DNA of 64,000 nt, taken from assembly GCF_042680125.1 (NCBI RefSeq), contig NZ_JBHTNY010000035.1; one strand, written 5' to 3'. Position 1 is the first letter of the stretch, and every line of letters begins with the position of its first letter. The position numbers and the translations under genes are program-made. The notes under the pieces were generated by a model, which had not been told where the DNA came from, did no database searches, and worked only from the letters and a program-made list of their open reading frames with translations. The stretch comes from Robinsoniella peoriensis (lineage in GTDB: Bacteria; Bacillota; Clostridia; Lachnospirales; Lachnospiraceae). Positions 1-7,861 of the stretch are shown piece after piece.

Positions 1-59
1 CACTAGGCTATTTGACACCGAAAGAATATCGCCTTACTAACCTTAAAAAAGTTGTCTAA
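1..59 (+). pseudogene. C-terminal tail of a probable IS3-family transposase (truncated by window edge)
   Basis: An open frame enters from the left edge and ends at TAA 57-59. Its last residues read LGYLTPKEYRLTNLKKVV. The LGYLTPKEYR stretch resembles the extreme C-terminus of IS3/IS150-type OrfB integrase-fold transposases, where a 'L-x-P-x-x-Y/F-R' motif follows the DDE domain. Only 18 residues are visible, so the family call rests on motif memory and it cannot be told whether the gene outside the window is intact. It lies 32 bp upstream of the first CRISPR-like repeat, where a leader would be expected. Confidence 0.45.
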
Positions 60-91
60 ATAAATGTTGACAATCCACAATATGACGAAAG

Positions 92-256
92 GATTAATAG
101 TAATATAGGATGTATTGAAACATGATTACCGTATATCCATTAACAGAAGCCAGCCCCAGATTAAGAGTAATATAGGATGTATTGAAACGAATATCAGAAG
201 CAGGAGCATTATCTATCAAGATGAAAGATTAATAGTAATACAGGTTATATTAAAAC
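92..256 (+). CRISPR. Three-repeat CRISPR array remnant
   Basis: Three 30-nt repeats lie at 92-121, 159-188 and 227-256, separated by unique spacers of 37 nt (122-158) and 38 nt (189-226). Repeat 2 differs from repeat 1 at one position and repeat 3 at four, the pattern expected of a degenerate terminal repeat. Repeats 1 and 2 end in ATTGAAAC, the 3' end typical of type I-B and type III repeats, which places the leader side at the left. No cas gene is visible, and the leader position is occupied by the transposase tail. Repeat size, spacer size and terminal decay all fit a short orphan array. Confidence 0.8.
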
Positions 257-412
257 AGTTCTTCTACAGTTTTAACAATTCTGTTTCAAGATTACTCATA
301 ATATAATATATCCTAAAACTTCTTCGTATATATACTAATAACTACCAGCAACCAAATAATTAATCATAAAATCATCCACCAATGTAAAATCACAATTAAT
401 AAAAAAAATGAA
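257..412. other. AT-rich spacer between CRISPR remnant and tRNA-Trp promoter
   Basis: Very AT-rich sequence with no convincing ORF, further repeat or terminator. Confidence 0.5.
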
Positions 413-441
413 TTGACGTCTCCCTAATTTTATGGTATAAA
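413..441 (+). promoter_or_regulatory. Promoter of tRNA-Trp
   Basis: TTGACG (413-418), a 17-bp spacer and TATAAA (436-441) form a near-consensus housekeeping promoter about 22 bp upstream of the tRNA. Confidence 0.8.
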
Positions 442-463
442 TAACAAGTCGGTAATTTTACAG

Positions 464-534
464 AGGGGATTGGTCAAGTGGTATGACAGAAGTCTCCAAA
501 ACTTTTAGTGGGAGTTCGATTCTCTCATCCCCTG
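464..534 (+). tRNA. tRNA-Trp (anticodon CCA)
   Basis: A 71-nt cloverleaf. The acceptor stem pairs AGGGGAT with ATCCCCT, the discriminator is G, the D stem is GTC/GAC, and the anticodon stem GAAGT/ACTTT encloses loop CTCCAAA with CCA at positions 34-36. The T arm is GGGAG-TTCGATT-CTCTC. The 3' CCA is not encoded. The G discriminator agrees with bacterial tRNA-Trp. It is a single-gene transcript with its own promoter and terminator. Confidence 0.9.
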
Positions 535-547
535 CTATTACAGAACA

Positions 548-580
548 AAAATAATCAACCGGAAGGTTGGTTATTTTTTT
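548..580 (+). terminator. Rho-independent terminator after tRNA-Trp
   Basis: AATAATCAACC, loop GGAA and GGTTGGTTATT form the stem, followed by a run of T. Confidence 0.85.
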
Positions 581-780
581 GTCTAAAAACGAAAATGTGT
601 AAGAGGATGGGAATGTGTGGAAAAGTAAACTTTGTCAACATTTATCGAAAAGCACTGCAAAATCTAATATATTTCTGTAATATTAATTCTGGAATATATG
701 GAACGGATATTGTATAATATTCAAACTGGTGTTTTGCCAGGGAAACGAAAGGAAATTTATAAAGGGGGATTCATTTTTTC

Positions 781-2118
781 ATGGAAAGAGATATGACGGT
801 TGGAAGACCGGCGAAGCTTATTTTGTCGTTTGCATTACCGGTATTTATTGGAAATGTATTTCAACAGTTTTATAGTATGATTGACTCGGTTATCGTGGGA
901 CGGTTTGTTGGAGTGGATGCTCTGGCAGCAGTTGGTGCTACCGGGACAATTATTTTTTTGATCTTAGGATTTTTAATGGGAATGACGACTGGATTCACTG
1001 TCTTAACAGCCCAGCGTTTTGGCTATGGCGATATGGAAGGTATGCGTAAGACGGTTGGATCGGCTATTATTTTATCTGTGTTCGTTACGATTGTTATTAC
1101 GTTTGTCAGCGTGATATGGCTGAAACCGCTGCTGCATTTAATGAACACACCGGAAAATATTTTCCAGGATACATATACTTATATGATGATCACAGCATGT
1201 GGATTTTTCACACAGGTTATGTATAATCTTTTTGCCAGCATCCTGAGGGCGCTGGGAAACAGTAAGGTGCCGCTTTATTTTCTTGTGGTATCAGCGCTTT
1301 TAAATATTGTATTAGACCTGGTATTTATCATTGTATTCCATATGGGAGTTGCAGGAGCAGCGTATGCTACCGTTATCTCACAGGGAGTATCCGGTGTGCT
1401 GTGTATACTTTATATAGTATTTAAAATTCCAATGCTGAAATTAAAAAGGGAACATTTCAAACTGGATTTTTATTGTGTAAAGAACCAGCTTGGCATTGGT
1501 TTGCCGATGGCTCTTCAATTCTCTATTACAGCAATTGGTACAATTATGATTCAAAGTGCACTGAATACCCTGGGTTCCAGGGTAATTGCTTCTTATTCTG
1601 CTGCGTCTAAGATTGAAATCTTTCTGACTCAGGCTTTTAGTGCTCTGGGAGTTACGATGGCAACCTATTGTGCACAAAATAAAGGGGCAAATAAGATATC
1701 ACGTATCCGACAGGGAATTCGCCTGAGTGTAATATATACCATTATCTATGGGGTTTTGGCCGGAGGCGGTATTATTCTCTTTGGAAGGCATTTGGTTAAT
1801 TTCTTTATTGTTGGACAGCCACAGGATATTATGGGGTATACACAGACATATTTTGTGATTTGTGGTACATTTTATCCGATTCTTGGAATCATCTTTACAT
1901 TCCGAAACGGACTTCAGGGTATGGGTTACGGTTTGATGCCTATGGTTGGAGGCGTGGCTGAATTAGCTGCAAGAGCGGCCGTGGCAGTGATTGCTTCCGG
2001 TATTGGTTCTTATGCAGGTATCTGTACGGCTAATCCGATTGCATGGGTTGCAGCTAATATTCCATTGATCATCGCATATTTTGTGATTTTGAAACGGGAA
2101 GAACAGAGAGTAAGATAG
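781..2118 (+). CDS. MATE family multidrug/cation antiporter
   Basis: A 445-residue integral membrane protein. It begins with the MATE hallmark of a cytosolic N-terminus leading into 'LILSFALPVFIGNVFQQFY..DSVIVGRFVG', followed by about 12 hydrophobic segments in two homologous bundles; the second starts near residue 230 (GIGLPMALQFS). The family exports drugs, dyes or metabolites in exchange for Na+ or H+. Length is normal for the family. The start is supported by AAAGGGGGA about 12 bp upstream. It appears monocistronic. The exported substrate cannot be inferred from sequence or neighbours. Confidence 0.9.
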   Translation: MERDMTVGRPAKLILSFALPVFIGNVFQQFYSMIDSVIVGRFVGVDALAAVGATGTIIFLILGFLMGMTTGFTVLTAQRFGYGDMEGMRKTVGSAIILSVFVTIVITFVSVIWLKPLLHLMNTPENIFQDTYTYMMITACGFFTQVMYNLFASILRALGNSKVPLYFLVVSALLNIVLDLVFIIVFHMGVAGAAYATVISQGVSGVLCILYIVFKIPMLKLKREHFKLDFYCVKNQLGIGLPMALQFSITAIGTIMIQSALNTLGSRVIASYSAASKIEIFLTQAFSALGVTMATYCAQNKGANKISRIRQGIRLSVIYTIIYGVLAGGGIILFGRHLVNFFIVGQPQDIMGYTQTYFVICGTFYPILGIIFTFRNGLQGMGYGLMPMVGGVAELAARAAVAVIASGIGSYAGICTANPIAWVAANIPLIIAYFVILKREEQRVR

Positions 2119-2262
2119 GAAAAGTTAAGAGATAGCGATTTTTTGTAAAATGTTGTATGCGGTGTGTTTACATCGCAGATACTGATTTTGCAAAGGGTCG
2201 TTATTTTTTTTTGCGAATTTTCAGAGTAATTTCAGTTTGTAAGAGTATGATGGAGTCGTAAA

Positions 2263-3300
2263 ATGAAAAAAGCATACATGCAAGCAAAAGGGAATGAAAT
2301 GAAGAATAGGAAACGTATAAATAAACAGCGAAGGTATTGGAAATGGATACAGATAGGGGCAGTAGTGACTGCAATAGTCATGGTCACTGCAGGAACCGGG
2401 TTTCAGCATTTTGTGGATGAATCGGAAAGCAAAAACGTTACAAACAACAGGAATACAGTGCAGGCAGCAGGTCTTACCATTTTAGAACCGGAGGACACTA
2501 CCAGCGCTGATATCTCTCTGTTAGCGTCGGTGGAAAAGAGCAATGAGGATTTAATAAACAAAAATATTTCCTGGGAGGAATTGGAACTGAACCTGCAATC
2601 CTGCCTGAATGGGTATGATGGAGACTGGAGCCTTTATATCAAAGATTTAGCTGAGGACAGGAGCATCAGTCTGAACAGCCATGAGATGCAGGCGGCAAGT
2701 CTCATTAAGCTCTATATTATGGGAGCCGTGTATCAGCAGGCAGAAGAAGGTGGATTGATTCTTGACGGAAACCAGATAGCAGAAGAACTGGAGCAGATGA
2801 TAACCATCAGTGACAACGAAAGTGCAAATGAATTGGTACGTGAGCTGGAACCGGAAAGTGAATTTGCAGATTGCCTGGAAAAGGTGAATAATTATATTGA
2901 AACAGCGGGATTCTCAGATACAAGACAGATTAATGGAATCGGAGATGTTTCTCTGTGGAGCGGAGAAGGGGTAAATACAACGTCTGTAAATGACTGCGGG
3001 GAATTTTTAGAAGGTGTCTATAATAAGACATTGGTTTCAGAAGAAGCATCAAATGAGATGCTGTCCCTGCTGTTGCAGCAGGAAGTTGATTATAAAATAC
3101 CGGAGAGCCTGCCATCAGATGTTAAGGTTGCAAATAAAACAGGGGAAACGGATGATTGTGAAAACGATTGTGCGATTGTGTATTCCGACGGGGGAGATTA
3201 TATTATATGTGTTATGTCCGAGGGGTGGACATCCGATGATGAAGCAGTGGCTAATATACAGAATATAAGTCAGATGGTATATGGGTATTTTAATCCTTGA
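2263..3300 (+). CDS. Membrane-anchored class A beta-lactamase-like serine hydrolase
   Basis: A 345-residue protein with a basic N-terminus and one membrane segment (about residues 28-46), so the catalytic domain should lie outside the cell. All three hallmark motifs of penicillin-recognising class A enzymes are present: S146-L-I-K149 (SxxK), S183-D184-N185 (SDN) and K292-T-G294. The E166 region of true beta-lactamases is not obvious, so it may be a D,D-peptidase or carboxypeptidase-like enzyme rather than a resistance determinant. Membrane anchoring also favours a cell-wall role. The start is uncertain: ATG 2299 is also possible; 2263 has GGAG nearby. Confidence 0.8.
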   Translation: MKKAYMQAKGNEMKNRKRINKQRRYWKWIQIGAVVTAIVMVTAGTGFQHFVDESESKNVTNNRNTVQAAGLTILEPEDTTSADISLLASVEKSNEDLINKNISWEELELNLQSCLNGYDGDWSLYIKDLAEDRSISLNSHEMQAASLIKLYIMGAVYQQAEEGGLILDGNQIAEELEQMITISDNESANELVRELEPESEFADCLEKVNNYIETAGFSDTRQINGIGDVSLWSGEGVNTTSVNDCGEFLEGVYNKTLVSEEASNEMLSLLLQQEVDYKIPESLPSDVKVANKTGETDDCENDCAIVYSDGGDYIICVMSEGWTSDDEAVANIQNISQMVYGYFNP

Positions 3301-3349
3301 AGCAGAGGATTGGAATAAAAGTAAGGAGAGTATAGTTATACATAGCAAT

Positions 3350-3386
3350 AGGGGATCCGTGACAATCTGTCCGGATCCCTTGTTTT
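3350..3386 (+). terminator. Terminator of the serine hydrolase gene
   Basis: AGGGGATCCG (3350-3359) pairs with CGGATCCCT (3372-3380), followed by TGTTTT. It lies between convergent genes and may stop transcription from both sides. Confidence 0.75.
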
Positions 3387-3395
3387 ATAAATAGA

Positions 3396-4166
3396 TTATA
3401 ATCCCATATTTTTTTTATAAATCAACAACAAACCTTTCAGCAGAAGTTCATCATCCAGAATAATATCTTCCACACAGTGGATAACAATACTTTTAGCCAG
3501 TCCGCCGGTTGCCACAACCGTTGCTTTTTGCCCTAATTGTTTATTGATTCTGGTTATCATGCCATCGATCATGGATGCATTTCCATAGATCAAACCACTT
3601 TTCATACATTCAATGGTGCTTGTACCAATTAATTTTTTCGGTGCTTCCATGCTTATTTTCGGCAGTTGGGAAGTGCGGCTGGTCAGGGAGGAGGAAGAAA
3701 CTTTCACTCCGGGAATGATCATGCCTCCAATATAATTTTTTTTCGCGTCCACTACAGAAATTGTAGTAGCAGTTCCCATGTCAATAATAATCAGGGGCAG
3801 CGGGTATTTGTGAATGCCGGCAACTGCATTGGCAATCAGGTCACTTCCTACAGTGGCAGGGTTGTCCATTAAGATATTCATGCCGGTTTTGACTCCGGGA
3901 CCGATAATCATGGCAGAGTGTCCGGTGATTTTCTCGGCAGCATCCCGCACAATATTCGTGATCGGGGGTACAACGGATGAGATAATAGAGCCGGTTACCT
4001 CTTTTGGGGTCAGGGCATACATTTCCAGGACATTTTTAAAACTTATGGCGTATTCCAATTCCGTTCGTGTATGGTCTGTGGAAAGACGTTCCACGAAGAG
4101 GATTTTATCATTTTTAATGCATCCGATAACAATGTTTGTATTTCCTATATCAATGGCTAGAATCAT
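3396..4166 (-). CDS. coaX: Type III pantothenate kinase
   Basis: A 256-residue cytosolic kinase for the first committed step of coenzyme A synthesis, pantothenate to 4'-phosphopantothenate. The N-terminus MILAIDIGNTNIVIG is the phosphate-1 motif of the ASKHA-fold CoaX family, and 'IIDMGTATTISVVD' is the second conserved motif. Length is typical (about 255). The start is supported by AAGGAGA upstream. It lies downstream of the pantothenate transporter gene on the same strand and divergent from coaBC, so import, phosphorylation and the following two steps are grouped. Type III enzymes are not feedback-inhibited by CoA, which makes control of uptake or expression more important. Confidence 0.95.
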   Translation of the reverse strand: MILAIDIGNTNIVIGCIKNDKILFVERLSTDHTRTELEYAISFKNVLEMYALTPKEVTGSIISSVVPPITNIVRDAAEKITGHSAMIIGPGVKTGMNILMDNPATVGSDLIANAVAGIHKYPLPLIIIDMGTATTISVVDAKKNYIGGMIIPGVKVSSSSLTSRTSQLPKISMEAPKKLIGTSTIECMKSGLIYGNASMIDGMITRINKQLGQKATVVATGGLAKSIVIHCVEDIILDDELLLKGLLLIYKKNMGL

Positions 4167-4286
4167 AAATGTATCTCCTTTTGCAACTTTTGTGAATGTA
4201 TAATCTGGAGTCTGTTTGAAAATTGCATTTCATGTATCTGCATGTTCCGGTTAACGGTATTATTCAAGCACACTCTGGCAGTTAAT

Positions 4287-4946
4287 TTACTGCTGTGTGA
4301 TTCTGGATTTTAAAAGAATACGTCCAATCAGGGCAACCAGAATAGCAGCAACGATTGCTTCCGGCACACCATTGATTCCAATGATGGAAAGGATGAATGT
4401 GTATACTGCATCAGAAGCTACTTTATTGGCTGTGGCATAAGCATCTTTGAAAAATACAAAGATCAGGTTCATAACCAGAAGTGTATTTGTTAATGAGCCA
4501 ATCAGTCCGGCTGCCCCCAGAGATACCAGAAGCCCCGAGCTGCTTTTTTTCGTCAGCCTGTAAAGCCCGTGATAAACATAATAAGGTACTATACCAACTA
4601 AAATTCTTGGAACAAAACAGATAATAACACTTCCAATGCCGCCATGTATATCGCCAAGCGTATAAAATGGCGAAAAAACAAAGGACGTAACTGTTGGATT
4701 AATCGTATTATTAATAAAGCTTGTCAGTCCAAATACAAACCCTAAAAGGGCACCTTTTTTCGGACCTAATAAAAGACAACCGATAATTACCGGTATGTGG
4801 ATAATCGTCGCTCGCGTAAAGCCCAGCGGGATATACCCCAGAAATGGTGTGAAGGCAAGGATTATAATCAGTGCTGCGAACAGTGCAACCTGTACCATGC
4901 CCAGTGTGCGAGGTTTTCTCGCCATTACTGTGTTTGTGTTATTCAT
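4287..4946 (-). CDS. panT: ECF transporter S component, probable pantothenate (PanT)
   Basis: A 219-residue membrane protein with about six hydrophobic segments and the substrate-binding features of small ECF S components ('PLGFTRATIIHIPVIIGCLLLGPKKGA'). S components capture the vitamin and use a shared EcfAA'T module, which is not in this window. The pantothenate assignment comes from similarity to PanT and from coaX directly downstream (120-bp gap) and coaBC divergent. An AAGGAGG site precedes the ATG. The upstream region holds a 29-nt palindrome between promoter and RBS. Confidence 0.85.
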   Translation of the reverse strand: MNNTNTVMARKPRTLGMVQVALFAALIIILAFTPFLGYIPLGFTRATIIHIPVIIGCLLLGPKKGALLGFVFGLTSFINNTINPTVTSFVFSPFYTLGDIHGGIGSVIICFVPRILVGIVPYYVYHGLYRLTKKSSSGLLVSLGAAGLIGSLTNTLLVMNLIFVFFKDAYATANKVASDAVYTFILSIIGINGVPEAIVAAILVALIGRILLKSRITQQ

Positions 4947-4976
4947 TTTTTTCCTCCTTGTTATTATTCCCGGGAT

Positions 4977-5005
4977 TGTGTCTTAAAAATCATTTTTAGG
5001 ACACA
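4977..5005. promoter_or_regulatory. 29-nt palindrome upstream of panT (operator or leader hairpin)
   Basis: TGTGTC plus TTAAAAAT is mirrored by ATTTTTA plus GGACACA around a central C. A further GTGTCC half-site lies at 5053-5058 inside the panT promoter spacer. Position between -10 and RBS fits a repressor operator or an RNA hairpin. Confidence 0.5.
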
Positions 5006-5036
5006 CTTTTATGGGATACAATACAATTACGGCGTT

Positions 5037-5065
5037 AGTATAGCACGATCAGTGTCCAAAAACAA
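5037..5065 (-). promoter_or_regulatory. Probable panT-coaX promoter
   Basis: Read on the minus strand, TTGTTT (5060-5065), a 17-bp spacer and TATACT (5037-5042). Confidence 0.6.
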
Positions 5066-5112
5066 GATTTAAATTACAGGTGCATTTTATAGAAAGATAT
5101 GTTAGAATATTG

Positions 5113-5300
5113 GCATGAGTTTTCAAAAATACTCAAATAAACGCTATCAATGCCGATTAAAAAGTTTATTTCCGCGTGCAGCAAGCCAGCCGGACATGTC
5201 AGCATGTTCATCTGGTGGCTGCTGCGAGGGTTAGATAACCGCCGCTTGGGCATGGTATCTGACTGGATAATATATACAGGATTTGAGAGGAAGAACAAAC
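5113..5300 (+). ncRNA. Structured 5' leader RNA of coaBC with mutually exclusive stems
   Basis: Several stems can be drawn. ATTGGCAT (near 5110) pairs with ATGCCGAT (near 5152). AAATAAAC (5134-5141) pairs perfectly with GTTTATTT (5164-5171), crossing the first stem. A long interrupted hairpin runs from GCAGCAAGCCA to TGGCTGCTGC. GGTT-AGAT-AACC follows, and TATCAATGCC can also pair with GGGCATGGTA near 5250. The same ATGCC block therefore has competing partners, as in a riboswitch-like leader. No known riboswitch class was recognised. Confidence 0.45.
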
Positions 5301-5302
5301 AG

Positions 5303-6517
5303 ATGTTAAAAGGAAAAACTGTAATTTTAGGAGTAACAGGCAGTATTGCGGCATATAAGATTGCGAATCTGGCAAGTATGCTGGTCAAACTGCACTGTGA
5401 TGTACATGTTATTATGACCAGAAATGCGATGAATTTTATTCATCCGATTACCTTTGAGACATTAACGAATAACCGCTGTCTGGTAGATACATTTGACCGG
5501 AATTTTCAATATAATGTGGAACATGTGGCACTGGCTAAAAAAGCGGATCTGGTTCTTGTGGCTCCTGCTACGGCAAATGTTATCGCAAAACTCACTTACG
5601 GGCTGGCAGATGACATGCTGACAACTACCGTTCTGGCATGTACCTGTAAAAAAATAGTGGCACCAGCCATGAATACCCGTATGTATCAGAATAAAATCGT
5701 CCAGGATAATTTAAGAAAGCTGGAAATGAATGATTTTGAGGTGATCGCCCCGGCTACCGGAATGCTGGCATGCCAGGATGTGGGAGAAGGAAAGCTGCCG
5801 GATGCAGAAGTACTTCTGGATTATGTTCTAAAAGAAATCGCCCATGAAAAAGATATGGAAGGCATGAATGTTTTAGTAACCGCAGGTCCTACCCAGGAAG
5901 CGGTAGACCCGGTTCGCTATATTACCAATCATTCTACCGGAAAAATGGGTTATGCAGTTGCCAGAGCCTGTATGCTAAGAGGTGCAAAGGTAACTCTGGT
6001 TACGGGACAGACAAGCGTTGGGAAACCGCCATTTGTAGAAGTAATTCAGATTGAGAGCGCAAGAGAGATGTTCGAAGCGGTCTGCAGCCGTTATGAACAG
6101 CAGCAGCTTATTATCAAAGCAGCCGCTGTGGCAGATTACCGTCCTCAGTTTGTGAGCGAAGAAAAGGTGAAAAAATCCGGGGAGAAATTGGTTTTGGAGC
6201 TTGAACGAACAGATGATATATTAAAGTTTTTAGGTGAGCACAAAAAGCAGGGACAGTTTCTCTGCGGATTCTCCATGGAGACTGAAAATATGCTTGAGAA
6301 TTCCAGGGGTAAGCTCCACAAGAAAAATCTGGACATGATTATTGCAAATAACCTGAAAGAGGATGGTGCCGGATTTGGTACGGATACCAACGTGGTAACA
6401 ATTATAACAGAAAAGAAAGAAATACCGCTTTCCATCATGTCAAAAGAAGATGCGGCAAACTGTATTTTAGATGAGATCATGGTTGAAATCCGGGGGAAAC
6501 AGAACGGTTATTGTTAG
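5303..6517 (+). CDS. coaBC: Bifunctional phosphopantothenoylcysteine decarboxylase / phosphopantothenate-cysteine ligase
   Basis: A 404-residue fusion enzyme for steps 2 and 3 of CoA synthesis. The N-terminal flavin domain (CoaC) shows VTGSIAAYK, the HVALAKKADL segment, APAMNTRMY and the catalytic-loop Cys in LACQDVGEGKLPD. The C-terminal ligase (CoaB) shows GPTQEAVDPVRYITNHSTG, KAAAVADYRP and the KVKKSGEKL lysine motif. ATG 5303 is chosen because residues from there match the family start; the frame stays open upstream through the structured leader, but that stretch lacks family similarity. It is divergent from panT-coaX. Confidence 0.95.
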   Translation: MLKGKTVILGVTGSIAAYKIANLASMLVKLHCDVHVIMTRNAMNFIHPITFETLTNNRCLVDTFDRNFQYNVEHVALAKKADLVLVAPATANVIAKLTYGLADDMLTTTVLACTCKKIVAPAMNTRMYQNKIVQDNLRKLEMNDFEVIAPATGMLACQDVGEGKLPDAEVLLDYVLKEIAHEKDMEGMNVLVTAGPTQEAVDPVRYITNHSTGKMGYAVARACMLRGAKVTLVTGQTSVGKPPFVEVIQIESAREMFEAVCSRYEQQQLIIKAAAVADYRPQFVSEEKVKKSGEKLVLELERTDDILKFLGEHKKQGQFLCGFSMETENMLENSRGKLHKKNLDMIIANNLKEDGAGFGTDTNVVTIITEKKEIPLSIMSKEDAANCILDEIMVEIRGKQNGYC

Positions 6518-6575
6518 AACGTGTTTGAAAAAACAGTGCCCGCCTGATCATACAGTCTGCGCGCTGCAACCGTGG
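6518..6575. repeat. Half-copy of a dispersed foldback element
   Basis: Starting at the coaBC stop, ACGTGTTTGAAAA followed by CCCGCC and CTGCGCG resembles one arm of the 157-bp foldback element at 62245-62401. Similarity is weaker than for the copy at 17611. Confidence 0.35.
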
Positions 6576-6603
6576 AAGTTCAGAAATGTCTGGGAGGATT
6601 CAT

Positions 6604-6831
6604 ATGAAGAGCTACGAAACAGTCTGGGAAATATATAATCAATGTTCCAACAATCAAATGCGGGACATCTTTGTGGATGAAATTGATACAGAAGATCCGG
6701 AACAGTTCATCCTGGATAAATTTAAAGGGAAAAACGTATCCTTTGAGAAATCCGTTTTAATAGACGGCACGATCGTCTTTGATATTATGGCATCCGGAAT
6801 TAAACAGCGTTATTCTTTTACAGAAATATAA
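6604..6831 (+). CDS. Conserved-looking small acidic protein, function unknown
   Basis: A 75-residue soluble, acidic protein (MKSYETVWEIYNQC...) with no membrane segment or recognisable motif. GGGAGG at 6591-6596 places the start at ATG 6604. It sits directly upstream of the MoxR/VWA pair on the same strand, about 70 bp away, so co-transcription is possible. No family was recognised. Confidence 0.6.
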   Translation: MKSYETVWEIYNQCSNNQMRDIFVDEIDTEDPEQFILDKFKGKNVSFEKSVLIDGTIVFDIMASGIKQRYSFTEI

Positions 6832-6902
6832 GAAAATTGGGTGGGTACATTTAGATGTATCCACTTTTGCAAATAAGAAATGTGAAATCACAGGAGGAAA
6901 AC

Positions 6903-7820
6903 ATGGAACAGATATTTGCGTCGTTGAAAGAGCAGCAGGTAAGCGAAGGGCTGTTAGCGGATATAGAAAAGTTCCGGAAGAAATACCCGGCAGAAGAGAG
7001 ATTTACAAACCGTATTGTAAAGCCGCAGATACCGTTTCTTGGAAAAGAAGTATTTGAAATGGCAGCAACAGCCCTTCTTCAGGGCGAAAATGTATTACTT
7101 TCCGGAACTAAGGCTACCGGAAAGAATGTCCTGGCTGAAAATCTGGCATATATATTTGGAAGGCCTTCCTATAATATATCGTTTAATGTGAATACAGACA
7201 GTTCCTCTTTGATCGGAACGGATACATTTAAAAATAACGAGGTTCAGCTGCGTACCGGTCCGGTATATGAATGTGCTGTAAATGGCGGCTTTGGAATTTT
7301 TGATGAAATTAACATGGCAAAAAATGATGCGGTATCCGTATTGCATGCAACCCTGGATTACCGGAGAATGATCGATATTCCGGGATATGAAAAAATCGAA
7401 CTGCACGAAGCGGCTCGTTTTATAGGAACCATGAATTACGGATATGCAGGTACAAAGGAATTAAATGAAGCGTTGGTTTCCAGGTTTATGGTAATTGATA
7501 TGCCTCCGGTTACAGAGGAAACGCTTCTGCAAATATTAATAGAACTTTTCCCGGATGCTAAAGGAACCGGGCTGAAGCAGCTGACAGGTGTATTTATGGA
7601 TTTACAGGAGAAAGCTTCTAATAATGAGATTTCTACAAAACCGCTGGATCTTCGCGGATTGATTGGAGCGATCAAAACGATTCAGGCAGGTCTTGCGCCG
7701 GAACTGGCTATACGCATGGGGATCATCAATAAGAGTTTTGATATATTTGAACGGGAACTCATTGAAGATATCGTAATGACGCGTATTCCGGAGGACTGGA
7801 GCAGTGCCAGTATATTTTGA
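6903..7820 (+). CDS. MoxR-type AAA+ ATPase
   Basis: A 305-residue cytosolic ATPase. Walker A is G68-T-K-A-T-G-K-N75, an atypical P-loop with Asn where Ser/Thr is usual. Walker B is F-D134-E135-I, sensor 1 is GTMN and the arginine-finger region is ALVSRF. MoxR AAA+ proteins act as chaperones that insert cofactors or assemble complexes together with a VWA-domain partner. The downstream gene is exactly such a partner, 41 bp away. CAGGAGG at 6891-6897 decides the ATG at 6903. The client protein is not evident here. Confidence 0.85.
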   Translation: MEQIFASLKEQQVSEGLLADIEKFRKKYPAEERFTNRIVKPQIPFLGKEVFEMAATALLQGENVLLSGTKATGKNVLAENLAYIFGRPSYNISFNVNTDSSSLIGTDTFKNNEVQLRTGPVYECAVNGGFGIFDEINMAKNDAVSVLHATLDYRRMIDIPGYEKIELHEAARFIGTMNYGYAGTKELNEALVSRFMVIDMPPVTEETLLQILIELFPDAKGTGLKQLTGVFMDLQEKASNNEISTKPLDLRGLIGAIKTIQAGLAPELAIRMGIINKSFDIFERELIEDIVMTRIPEDWSSASIF

Positions 7821-7861
7821 AGATATAGTCACTGGCAGTATAACAGTTTTGAGGTAGACAG

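Noticed and set aside
681..718. MATE gene promoter with TATAAT at 713-718
   Set aside because: The -10 is good, but no acceptable -35 is found at 16-18 bp; it remains possible but unsupported.
2121..2262. Terminator or promoter between the MATE and serine hydrolase genes
   Set aside because: A small hairpin (GCGGTGT/ACATCGC) lacks an adjoining T run and the later T run lacks a stem; no convincing -35/-10 pair.
5150..5302. In-frame extension of coaBC starting at ATG 5150
   Set aside because: The 51 extra residues are not part of the CoaBC family and coincide with the folded leader; a better start with family-like N-terminus lies at 5303.
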